Positions 9,100 to 17,900 of a stretch of DNA of 38,142 nt are shown in pieces. Location of the stretch: positions 1 through 38,142 of the forward strand of contig JAAYOS010000065.1 of the NCBI GenBank assembly GCA_012520195.1, written 5' to 3'. A program made the position numbers and the translations under genes. The notes under the pieces were generated by a model. That model had not been told where the DNA came from and made no database searches. It saw only the letters and a program-made list of their open reading frames with translations. The first letter of the stretch is position 1, and every line of letters starts with the position of its first letter. This DNA is from Clostridiales bacterium. GTDB taxonomy: Bacteria > Bacillota > Clostridia > Oscillospirales > JAAYOS01.

Positions 9100-9729
9100 T
9101 CAGCCCAGCTTATCGAAGACGTATTTAGTCACTTCATCTGCAAGCGGCACGTATTTCTCAAGTAAGTCGTTTGCTCTCTTGTTAGCATTGCTTGCATATT
9201 CTGTGTCGGTCATGGATTTTGTGTTTATAAACACATTAAAACTTGCACCTACAAGTGCTGCCCGGCATAATGCCGCACCAACTCCGGCATCGCTTAATAC
9301 AAGGCTGCTACCTTTTTCCGCAAACTCCTTTTGGAGCTCTATTGCTTTACAGCAAAGCTCCATAATCTCAAGCGGAACAGAGCAGGCGTCTTTTAGGGCT
9401 GCCTCCATAATCAGTGCCCTCTCGGCCTTATCCTCATCGGTCTTCTTAGGTAATCCGTATGCTTTTGATAGTGGTTCAAAGACTTCAGCGTCGCGGTCCA
9501 CCATACGGAGTAGTTCGTTTTGAACTTCGGTCATCCTGTCCATAAGAGAAATAATATCTTGCTCAACATCTGCATACTTCTTTTTCCCGACAGTCAGTGA
9601 ACCTACCATGTTACCAAGTGCAGATCCAATTGCTCCTACATACGCAGAAGCTCCGCCCCCACCGGGTACAGGGGATTTACTAGATAGGGCGGATACAAAC
9701 TCTCTGCAACTCAGTTCCGTAAAACTCAT
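9100..9729 (-). CDS. fchA: Methenyl-tetrahydrofolate cyclohydrolase FchA (cyclodeaminase fold)
   Basis: This protein of about 209 residues belongs to the formiminotransferase-cyclodeaminase/cyclohydrolase family. It begins with the typical SCREFVSALSSKSPVPGGG glycine-rich segment and continues as a helical bundle. In acetogens and purine fermenters FchA hydrolyses methenyl-THF to 10-formyl-THF. I chose the ATG at 9729 because a GAGGTGG site lies six bases upstream and the family normally begins there; an in-frame ATG at 9744 lacks a good site. The gene lies between fhs and folD, which completes the formate-to-methylene-THF segment, and it compensates for the altered cyclohydrolase site of the neighbouring FolD. 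Confidence 0.94.
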   Translation of the reverse strand: MSFTELSCREFVSALSSKSPVPGGGGASAYVGAIGSALGNMVGSLTVGKKKYADVEQDIISLMDRMTEVQNELLRMVDRDAEVFEPLSKAYGLPKKTDEDKAERALIMEAALKDACSVPLEIMELCCKAIELQKEFAEKGSSLVLSDAGVGAALCRAALVGASFNVFINTKSMTDTEYASNANKRANDLLEKYVPLADEVTKYVFDKLG

Positions 9730-9784
9730 ATCATTCCACCTCATTTTCCCATAATCTATCTCATGTCCTGAAACTATCTAAACA

Positions 9785-11461
9785 TCAGAACAAGCCGGAT
9801 ATTCTTCCAGTCTTGTCCACATCTATTGACTCGGCAGCGGGTACCTTCGGGAGTCCCGGCATTGTCATTATTTCACCCGTGAGTGCAACAATGAAGCCCG
9901 CTCCCGCAGATAGTTTAATATCTCTAACTGTTACTTTAAAGTTCCTCGGTGATCCAAGTAGCTTTGCATCATCCGAAAAGCTGTACTGGGTTTTTGCCAT
10001 GCAAACAGGTAGATTTCCAAAGCCCAGCTTCTCCAACCTTCTTATCTGTCTACGGGCAGAGGAAAGAATTTCCACGCCTTCTGCTCTGTATACTTTGCGG
10101 CATATGTCTTTGATCTTATCTGCGATTGAACTTTCGGTATCGTAACAAAAAGTGAAATTATTCTCGGCTTCACAGAGCCGGATGACTTCCTCAGCAAGCT
10201 CTATTCCGCCTTCGCCGCCCTTTCCCCAGACCTCGGAAAGCGCTACATTTACGCCGAGTTTCCTACAGCTGTCCTCAACCAGTTTAAGTTCTGCCTCAGT
10301 ATCGGCAGGGAAGCGGTTTATTGCAACAACTGCAGGCAGGCCAAAGACATCAGTGATGTTCTCGACATGCTGCAGAAGGTTTGGTAGACCTTTCTCGAGA
10401 GCTTGAAGGTTTTCGACGTCTAGTTCCTTCTTGTCTGCACCCCCGTGCAACTTCAAGGCACGAACAGTAGCCACAACAACAACTGCGTCGGGTACTAGTC
10501 CAGCAAATCTGCACTTGATATCGAAGAATTTTTCAGCACCGAGATCCGCACCAAATCCAGCCTCGGTGATAACATAGTCGGAAAGTTTTAGAGCCATACG
10601 TGTGGCTACGACCGAATTGCATCCATGTGCTATATTTGCAAAGGGTCCGCCGTGAATAAATGCAGGGGTGTGCTCCAATGTCTGGACAAGGTTAGGTTTT
10701 AGGGCATCCTTTAGAAGCGCAGCCATGGCTCCGGCTGCGTTGAGATCTCCTGCAGTCACAGGATCATTGTCATAGGAGTATCCAATGACGATCCTACTGA
10801 GCTTTTCTTTTAGATCCTCAAGGTCCATTGCCAGACAAAGAATAGCCATTATCTCACTTGCAACAGTGATATCGTAGCTATCTTCACGCGGAACTCCGTT
10901 GGTTCTTCCATTTAGTCCGTTTACTATATATCGGAGCTGTCTGTCATTCATATCGACACAGCGGTGCCAAGTGATTTGAGTAGGATTTATTCCAAGCTTG
11001 TTACCTTGGTAGATGTGGTTGTCTATCATAGCGGCCAACAAGTTGTTTGCAGCACCAACTGCATGCATATCGCCAGTGAAGTGGAGGTTTATATCCTCCA
11101 TTGGCACTACTTGAGCGTAGCCGCCACCAGCGGCACCTCCCTTAACACCAAAAACCGGTCCAAGAGAGGGCTCCCTCAGAGCCACCATCGTCTTTTTGCC
11201 AATTCTTCGCATCCCATCAGCCAAACCAACTGTGGTTGTAGTTTTGCCTTCCCCTGCGGAAGTCGGGGTGATGGCAGTGACGAGAACAAGTTTCCCGTCA
11301 GGGGTATCCTTCAGTTCATCCAGCAGGTTCAGATCGATCTTTGCCTTGTAGTTTCCGTATAGTTCAACACTTGACTCAGGGATTCCCGCAGTACGGGAGA
11401 CTTCAATGATATTTTGCATACTTGTGCTCTGTGCTATTTCGATGTCACTTTTGAAACTCAT
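9785..11461 (-). CDS. fhs: Formate-tetrahydrofolate ligase (formyl-THF synthetase)
   Basis: This 558-residue enzyme makes 10-formyl-THF from formate, THF and ATP, or the reverse with ATP gain. The nucleotide-binding loop [16 protein letters not shown] is at residues 65-80. Other family stretches include [45 protein letters not shown] and the C-terminal [14 protein letters not shown]. Length and sequence match bacterial Fhs throughout. It lies downstream of the Flx genes with a 119-base gap, and 55 bases separate it from fchA. Fhs alone does not prove acetogenesis because purine and amino-acid fermenters also have it. Its presence beside fchA, folD, metF and metV gives the whole methyl branch in one locus. 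Confidence 0.98.
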   Translation of the reverse strand: MSFKSDIEIAQSTSMQNIIEVSRTAGIPESSVELYGNYKAKIDLNLLDELKDTPDGKLVLVTAITPTSAGEGKTTTTVGLADGMRRIGKKTMVALREPSLGPVFGVKGGAAGGGYAQVVPMEDINLHFTGDMHAVGAANNLLAAMIDNHIYQGNKLGINPTQITWHRCVDMNDRQLRYIVNGLNGRTNGVPREDSYDITVASEIMAILCLAMDLEDLKEKLSRIVIGYSYDNDPVTAGDLNAAGAMAALLKDALKPNLVQTLEHTPAFIHGGPFANIAHGCNSVVATRMALKLSDYVITEAGFGADLGAEKFFDIKCRFAGLVPDAVVVVATVRALKLHGGADKKELDVENLQALEKGLPNLLQHVENITDVFGLPAVVAINRFPADTEAELKLVEDSCRKLGVNVALSEVWGKGGEGGIELAEEVIRLCEAENNFTFCYDTESSIADKIKDICRKVYRAEGVEILSSARRQIRRLEKLGFGNLPVCMAKTQYSFSDDAKLLGSPRNFKVTVRDIKLSAGAGFIVALTGEIMTMPGLPKVPAAESIDVDKTGRISGLF

Positions 11462-11580
11462 ATCCTGTCTATTCCTTTCCTATATTTTTATAAACACAGA
11501 AAAACCCATTAACAGCTCTTCTATGATATATTCTGCAAACTGCAAATAGCTAGCTGAAAAACTTACGGTTTGTGTATCCA

Positions 11581-12489
11581 TTAGTACTCGCCGGGCATGT
11601 TGTCGAGCTCCTCCATCGAAAAGACCGGACCGTCTACACACACGTATTTGTGACCGATATTACACTTTCCACATTTACCGATTCCGCATGTCATACGCAT
11701 CTCAAGCGTTGTATAAATTCGGTTCTTTGGTATACCCATCTTCACAAAAGCATCTGACAAGGCCTTTATCATTACAGGGGGGCCGCATAGTACAGCGTAA
11801 GTGTTCTGAATATCAAAAGAGATATCATGAACAAGATTATTGGGGAAACCTACGAGTCCGTCCCATTCTGGCTCCGGATTATCTATAGTAAGCAAAAGAT
11901 CGGTGTCAGGGTAATTTGACCATCTTTCGTAATCGTACTTGAAAAGGAAATCCTTTGTGGAACGGGCTGCGAGCAGCATTTTGATGTTGCCGTATTTCTG
12001 TCTGTTTTCCGGCAGGAAAATCAGTTCAATCATTGGACGCAGCGGTGCGAGACCCAGCCCGCCAGCAACATAGAATATGTCGTGACCCTCCATCTCCTTT
12101 ATGGGGAAGCTGTTTCCGTACGGTCCCCGCAGGTAAACAATATCGCCTGGGCGTAATCTGTGAAGATTGTCAGTGACATAGCCAGTTCTTTTTATGCAAA
12201 GCTGAATAGTGTCTTCAACGATGGGGGAGGAAGCAAAACCAAAGGGGGCTTCACCGACACCCGAAACCGTTAGCTCTACAAACTGTCCGGGCTCAAATGA
12301 AATAGGTTTCGCTGGAGATAGTATAAATGTTTTTACATCCTGAGAGTCGGAAGTGGTCTCCTGGATTATATCTAGGATCTTTGTCTTTATTGGAATATAG
12401 GGATTTAAGCATGCACATCCTAGATCCTTGGTTTCGGTAGTGACACTGCTAGCATTGTAGTTATTAGGGTTTCTTTCTGCTTCGAACAT
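11581..12489 (-). CDS. flxA: FlxA-like FAD/NAD(P)-binding electron-transfer subunit (hydrogenase gamma/AsrB/PyrK family)
   Basis: This 302-residue ferredoxin-reductase-type flavoprotein would exchange electrons between NAD(P)H and Fe-S partners. The FAD domain contains EPGQFVELTVSGVG and RPGDIVYLRGPYGNSFP. The NAD(P) domain contains YVAGGLGLAPLRPMI and CGPPVMIKAL. A C-terminal [2Fe-2S] motif has C268, C273, C276 and C284. The family includes sulfhydrogenase gamma, sulfite reductase AsrB and PyrK. FlxA is preferred because the neighbours are two Fe-S proteins, an MvhD-like protein and HdrA, the order seen in Flx-Hdr clusters. The N-terminal 35 residues before the FAD domain contain two cysteines of unknown role. 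Its ATG directly follows the flxB stop. Confidence 0.85.
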   Translation of the reverse strand: MFEAERNPNNYNASSVTTETKDLGCACLNPYIPIKTKILDIIQETTSDSQDVKTFILSPAKPISFEPGQFVELTVSGVGEAPFGFASSPIVEDTIQLCIKRTGYVTDNLHRLRPGDIVYLRGPYGNSFPIKEMEGHDIFYVAGGLGLAPLRPMIELIFLPENRQKYGNIKMLLAARSTKDFLFKYDYERWSNYPDTDLLLTIDNPEPEWDGLVGFPNNLVHDISFDIQNTYAVLCGPPVMIKALSDAFVKMGIPKNRIYTTLEMRMTCGIGKCGKCNIGHKYVCVDGPVFSMEELDNMPGEY

Positions 12490-13533
12490 CTATACACACT
12501 CCTCCGCCTTTGATACCTTTGAAAATATGGTCCGGTCAAGAATGTCCTGGACAGCTCTTAGTATATTTAGGCCGCCCGGACAGGCGCGAATGCAACGTCC
12601 GCAACCGGTACAAGCTATTACAGAACAGTTCTTTGGAACGTACATATATTTGTGCAAAACACGTTGTCTAAAGCGTTCACGTTGTGTTGCACGTGGATTG
12701 TGTCCAGAGGCGTGCAGTGTGAAACTTGGGTACATGCAGCTATCCCAACACCTGTTACGACAGGTTACTCCACAATCCTCTACATCGCGGAATTCAAAGC
12801 AGTGGCATGTTGGACATATGTAGGTGCAGATTCCACACTCTAGACAGCTTTCAGAGTATAACTCCCATGGTATTTCTTCAAATAATTCTTTCTCGTCTGC
12901 ATCAATTCTAAGATTCTTTGTGGTACTCTCATTGACACGACTGTTGATTTCGGAAACTTCTGGACTACCGCTCTCTAACACTTGTGCGTCAAATATTGAA
13001 AACAGACTCTCATACTTTTCGTCTAGAATATAGAGAAAAACGATATTATTGTCATTGTCTATGGATATAAACGCATCACTATAGTCTGAAAAGGTCATAT
13101 CGATACCCAACTCATCACAGAAACAGCCAGGCTTCTTGTGTACACAGCCCATGCCTATTACAATGAGGGATTCCCGGCGTCTGAAATAGTATGGGTCAGA
13201 AAACTTATTGTTTTCCTTGGAAAAGACTTTATCCATCACATTTATTGCTGTAATGTCACAGGGCTTTACACCGATCAGTATCGTAGGCTTCGGAGTATCG
13301 GGGACATCTATCCCGTCATCGGATATGCGTAATATAGTCTCAACACGCGGGAAGAGTATCTCCTTCGGTGATTTGTAGGGTAACTCATCGCTCAGGTCTA
13401 TCTGGGCGGGATCAACTATGTCTGTATAATCGAGAGTCCCGTTGATCCTTGAGGGTGCAACTACCCTGTAATCTCCAAACAGTTTGCCTATGCCGTCATG
13501 AAATGCGCTACGACTCATCTTGAGGATTATCAT
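12490..13533 (-). CDS. flxB: FlxB-like Fe-S electron-transfer subunit (hydrogenase beta/AsrA family)
   Basis: This 347-residue protein belongs to the 4Fe-4S dicluster family that includes sulfhydrogenase beta and AsrA. The N-terminal two-thirds has the family features GVKPCDITAINVMD and GMGCVHKKPGCFCDE. The C-terminal part carries two cluster motifs, CLECGICTYICPTCHC from residue 230 and CTGCGRCIRACP from residue 308, with additional cysteines between them. It would relay electrons between FlxA and the other subunits. No hydrogenase catalytic subunit or sulfite reductase is present in the window, so a Flx-type role is inferred from context. It overlaps flxC by four bases and abuts flxA with no gap, indicating translational coupling and a shared complex. 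Confidence 0.83.
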   Translation of the reverse strand: MIILKMSRSAFHDGIGKLFGDYRVVAPSRINGTLDYTDIVDPAQIDLSDELPYKSPKEILFPRVETILRISDDGIDVPDTPKPTILIGVKPCDITAINVMDKVFSKENNKFSDPYYFRRRESLIVIGMGCVHKKPGCFCDELGIDMTFSDYSDAFISIDNDNNIVFLYILDEKYESLFSIFDAQVLESGSPEVSEINSRVNESTTKNLRIDADEKELFEEIPWELYSESCLECGICTYICPTCHCFEFRDVEDCGVTCRNRCWDSCMYPSFTLHASGHNPRATQRERFRQRVLHKYMYVPKNCSVIACTGCGRCIRACPGGLNILRAVQDILDRTIFSKVSKAEECV

Positions 13534-14453
13534 ATCCCTTCACCTCCGAGAAAGCCTGTATCTCTGTCGGTCTGATCGAAACTATTCATAGCAGATGGCA
13601 AATCCGCATTAATGCCTGCACGAAAGTCGTACTGGTCTTCGATAAATCTGTTAATTTCATCGTATATGTACTTAAGACTTACTCCGGAGGGGCAGACATT
13701 CTCACAAGCACCACAGGTAACACAGCGGCCAGCGAGATGCATTGCTCTTGTGAGGTGAAATGCAATTTTGTTACCTGTATCGACATCTCTCTGATGCCAG
13801 TTTGTCATCTTTCGGTCAACAAAACAGGATTCGCAGTAACAGCCCGGACATGCCTGACGGCAGGAGTAACATAGAATACACTTATCAATCTCTCTTAAGA
13901 ATCTGTTACGACGGTCTTCTCTACTGCTATCGGCATTGAAGTCGACAAAGGTGTCGGTAGATGGCGGGGAGGGTAGACCAATAAACTCTTTTCCTCCATC
14001 AGCCGCAACAGGATAGTCCCAAATTGCTGGCACTGTTGATGTACAACCCAGGCACCCATGTGCAAGTACCCCATCCCGATTTAGAACACCGCCACATTCG
14101 ATTCCGATTATCGTAATGTTTTCTCTTTCAAGTTGGTTTTCGGCAATTAGATTTACAATAGAGCGTGTATCGCAGGGCTTTGCGACAACTGCGACCTTTC
14201 CATCAAATCTCTTGAAGTAGGGTGCAAGGTTACGCCAGCAATTCTCATTCCATACAAGCTTTTCGGCCTGTTCGGGAGATCTTGCAAATAGCGGAATGGG
14301 GGAGCCTCCAATGTCATCCTCCTGAAACCCGATAACGACATCGACCGTGTCAGAAGAGAGGAGCTCCTTTGCTATCAGACGAATGCACCGTTCCTGTTCT
14401 TCGAAGTCCTGTACAACCCCAGGGGAGTCATTTTGCTTCAACTTATCGCCCAT
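13530..14453 (-). CDS. flxC: FlxC-like Fe-S electron-transfer subunit
   Basis: This 307-residue protein is related in layout to flxB. An N-terminal domain with VVAKPCDTRSIVNLI and GCLGCTSTVPAIWDYP precedes two cluster motifs: CILCYSCRQACPGCYC from residue 192 and CVTCGACENVCPSG from residue 244. Similarity in layout to FlxB suggests an old duplication, as in other Flx loci where both B and C are Fe-S proteins. It is expected to be a cytoplasmic electron relay in the Flx-Hdr assembly. It overlaps flxB by four bases and flxD by eleven. The C-terminal 45 residues, after the second cluster, have no recognised domain. Confidence 0.78.
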   Translation of the reverse strand: MGDKLKQNDSPGVVQDFEEQERCIRLIAKELLSSDTVDVVIGFQEDDIGGSPIPLFARSPEQAEKLVWNENCWRNLAPYFKRFDGKVAVVAKPCDTRSIVNLIAENQLERENITIIGIECGGVLNRDGVLAHGCLGCTSTVPAIWDYPVAADGGKEFIGLPSPPSTDTFVDFNADSSREDRRNRFLREIDKCILCYSCRQACPGCYCESCFVDRKMTNWHQRDVDTGNKIAFHLTRAMHLAGRCVTCGACENVCPSGVSLKYIYDEINRFIEDQYDFRAGINADLPSAMNSFDQTDRDTGFLGGEGI

Positions 14454-14910
14454 CTATGCTCACTCCCTTCACATCGACCGCAATATCTCTCGGGGGCAGG
14501 GCAGGGCCCAGCTTCCGTATTTTCTCTGTAACTTCCTCAACTACATCTGCAAATCTACCGCCCTCTGAAGCAGAGACCCAAGTAAAGTGTACTCTATCTT
14601 CTCCAAAACCGCAAACTGAAAGCAAATGCTTGAGTACAGAAAAGCGTCTTCTAGCATACATGTTTCCGGTAAGATAGTGACAGTCGCCCGGGTGACAACC
14701 TGACACCAAGACACCGTCAGCTCCGTCAACAAGAGCTTTTATTATGTATTGGGGGTTGATCCTCCCTGAGCAGGGAACACGGATTATCCTTATACTCGGT
14801 GGATACTGCAGCCTACTCGTTCCGGCCAAATCAGCACCTGCATAGCTGCACCAGTTGCAGAGGAAAGCAATAATTGTTGGGCACCAATTCTCTTGTAGTT
14901 TATCTGGCAT
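14443..14910 (-). CDS. mvhD: MvhD-family [2Fe-2S] protein (FlxD-like)
   Basis: This 155-residue protein belongs to the MvhD/FlpD family that docks electron-donating modules onto HdrA. It has the characteristic AFLCNWCSYAGADLAG near the N-terminus, then VPCSGR and SGCHPGDCHY. Cysteines at 18, 21, 47, 72 and 77 are those expected for [2Fe-2S] binding. In methanogens MvhD links the hydrogenase to HdrA; in Flx clusters the fourth gene plays that role. It starts six bases after the HdrA fusion stop and overlaps flxC by 11 bases, placing it physically between the Hdr and Flx groups, as its bridging role would predict. Confidence 0.92.
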   Translation of the reverse strand: MPDKLQENWCPTIIAFLCNWCSYAGADLAGTSRLQYPPSIRIIRVPCSGRINPQYIIKALVDGADGVLVSGCHPGDCHYLTGNMYARRRFSVLKHLLSVCGFGEDRVHFTWVSASEGGRFADVVEEVTEKIRKLGPALPPRDIAVDVKGVSIDGR

Positions 14911-14916
14911 AACTTA

Positions 14917-17900
14917 TCACCTGCTTTCCCTTCTGCGTAATAGGTAGTCAATCTCATTAATGATTTGACTGTCACTAAATCCGCCGATGTCGATTGCGCC
15001 GCACCTGCAGTTTGCTGCGCAAGTACCGCAACCCTTGCAGAGTACGTCATTGACGACTGCTTTCTTTACCTTTCTGCCTCTTATAGTCACATCTTCGACA
15101 GTTATTGCTCCATAGGCACAGACTGCTTCACAAGTTCCACATGCAGTACAATAGTTTGTATCTACGTGAGCTATAGTGCCCTCAGTTTCAAGGGATTCCT
15201 TAGAAATTACGGTTGCTGCTCTTCCAGCGGCTGCAAGACCCTGGATCAAACTCTCGCGTATATTTCGAGGAGAGTGTGCAAGGCCGCATACATAGACCCC
15301 TTCAGTGGCAAAGTCAACCGGTCTTAGCTTGACATGGGCCTCAAGGAAAAACCCATCCTGAGTTGTGGGAACCTTAAGAAGCTGGGCAATCTGCTTATTG
15401 GCATCTTCGTTGGCCTCGACGGCTCCGGCCAGTACAACCATGGACGCATCTATGGTGATATTTTCAGACAGCTCTTCGTCAAAGACAGTAACCGTAAGAG
15501 TACCGTCTTGGCTAGCACTGACCATTGGCTTTCTGTTTTCCTCGTATCTAATGAATTGGACTCCCATAATACGTGCTTTGCGATACTGCTCCTCGTACAT
15601 ACCATAGGACCTCATATCGCGACAGAGTATGGTAATATCCGCATCGGGATTCAGTCTCTTTAGTGCAACTGCATTTCGTAATGCTTGATTGCAGCACACA
15701 CGACTACAGTACATGCGTGGTTCTTCACGTGATCCGACACACTGTATCATAACTACACGGTCTGCCTGCAAAAGCGAAGGATCGGATTCAAGGAGGGCCT
15801 TATCAAGTTCGAGTTGAGTTATAACACGATTATCCTCACCATATAGGTACTCATTGGGCTTTCTTTCATGTGCACCGGTAGCAACAACCGTTACTCCGTG
15901 TCTGATAGGTGTTGAGACATTGCCCGAACGGAGAGTCGTAGCGAAGTTTCCGACATAGCCCTCAATCTTCTCGACTTCTGTATTCAGGTGTACCTTTATT
16001 AGTCTATTTGCGTTTACATCTTTGACTAATCTTCTTAGATAGTTTTGTATTGGACGCCCCTCGAAGGTGGCATTGAGATGTAATGCATTTCCGCCCAATT
16101 GAGAGCTTTTCTCAACAATAACAGTCTCAAATCCCATGTCCGCAAATGCAAGCGCCGCACTCATACCTGCAACACCGCCACCTATTATCAGTGCCGAGGG
16201 CTCAACAGGAATCCGTTTTGTGTAAAGCTCATTGGAAAGCGATACTTTTCCTACGGCCATACGTACAAGGTCCTTTGCTTTCTCGGTAGCCGACCTCTTG
16301 TCATTCATATGTACCCATGAGCACTGATCTCGGATGTTTGACATATTAAACAGGTAAGGATTTAGTCCGGTCTTTCTCAAGACATCCTGAAACAGCGGTT
16401 CGTGTGTTCTAGGTGTGCAGGATGCTACAACCACTCGGTTAAGGTTATGTTCCTGGATACGCTCTGTAATTTGCTTTTGGGCATCGACAGAACAGGTATA
16501 GAGATTCTCTTCAACATGGACGACAAACGGTAACGATTCGGTATAGCGGCATACTTCGGGTACATCAACATACCCACCAATGTTGATACCACAGTGGCAA
16601 ACAAAGACTCCTATACGTACAGGCTCTCTTGAAACATCTCTCTGGGGTACGGTTTCAACCGGTTTAAAGTATTCACTATACTTGGCGTTATCCTCGGTAA
16701 GCCCGCTTACCATACCCGCTGCAACTGCGGCAGCAGCGCTTGCCTCAATTACAGTTTCGGGTATATCCTTTGGCCCTGCGGCAGCGCCGCACGCTAATAT
16801 ACCTGGAAAGGATGTATTAGGTGCCTCAAAATCATCACAGTGAATGAAACCGTATCTGTCGGTCTTAACACCTATTTTTTTCATCAACTCAGCCGTTTCG
16901 TCGTTGGCCTTGAACCCCGTTGATAGCACAACCAGATCGTAATCTGAATAGCGTACCGAGCCGTCTGGTCCAACACTGCTCAGTTTAAGTGAGCCATCAT
17001 CGTTCTCATTGATTTCACCGACACGGCTTCTGATAAAGTTTACTCCATACTTATCGCGCGCGGACAGTACATACCTATCAAAGTCCTTACCGAATGCCCT
17101 CATATCCATATAGTAAATATCTATCTGCTCCACAGAGGGGAGGTGCTCTTTAGTGATCTGTGCTTCTTTTACGGCATACATGCAGCAAACAGAGGAGCAG
17201 TAATCTACATCACACTGGTGATCTCTCGAACCTACACACTGAATAAAAGCGATACGTTTAGGCGCACGCCCGTCACTCATGCGTTGAACGTGTCCCGAAA
17301 AGGGACCGGAAGCAGACAGTATGCGCTCATACTCCATAGCGGTGACGACATCTTTGTATCTGCCATAGCCTAATTCATATGGGATCTTGTCAGTCATATC
17401 GCATCCTGGAGTGAGTATTACAGAGCCGACATCTAATTCAATGACTCTGTCCTTGGCTTCATGGCAGATCGCACCGCTTTGACATGCCTCTTCACACGCA
17501 CGGCATTCACAACAAATGGAACAGTCGACACATCTCAAAGCTTCTGTCTTAGCCTGTTCATCGGTCAGTCCAAGCTCAACCTCATCGAAAGTACTCTTCC
17601 TACGGTCTAAATCAATCATGTTCATTGATGCACGATGGAAGTAGGGCACGTTCTTAAGGTCGACCCGACTAATATCTGTCTCAGGCAACAGGTGAGGGTC
17701 AACAGGTAAATCTTTGTTTTCTAGAAAGTTGATTATCGCTTTAGCGGCGCGGTTACCGGCAGCAATGGCCTCTATTACCGTTGCTGGTCCGGTCTCAGCA
17801 TCGCCACCCGCGAAAATATCGGAGACCCTGGTTTTACAATGCTCTGCTTCAATATTGCCGTACTTGTCGAAACAGTCAAACCCGGCTTCACGGATTGAGT

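Noticed and set aside
11581-14453. The Flx-like genes as a sulfhydrogenase or an anaerobic sulfite reductase
   Set aside because: Family similarity allows it, but no NiFe hydrogenase large or small subunit and no AsrC-type sirohaem subunit is present, while MvhD and HdrA are directly adjacent.
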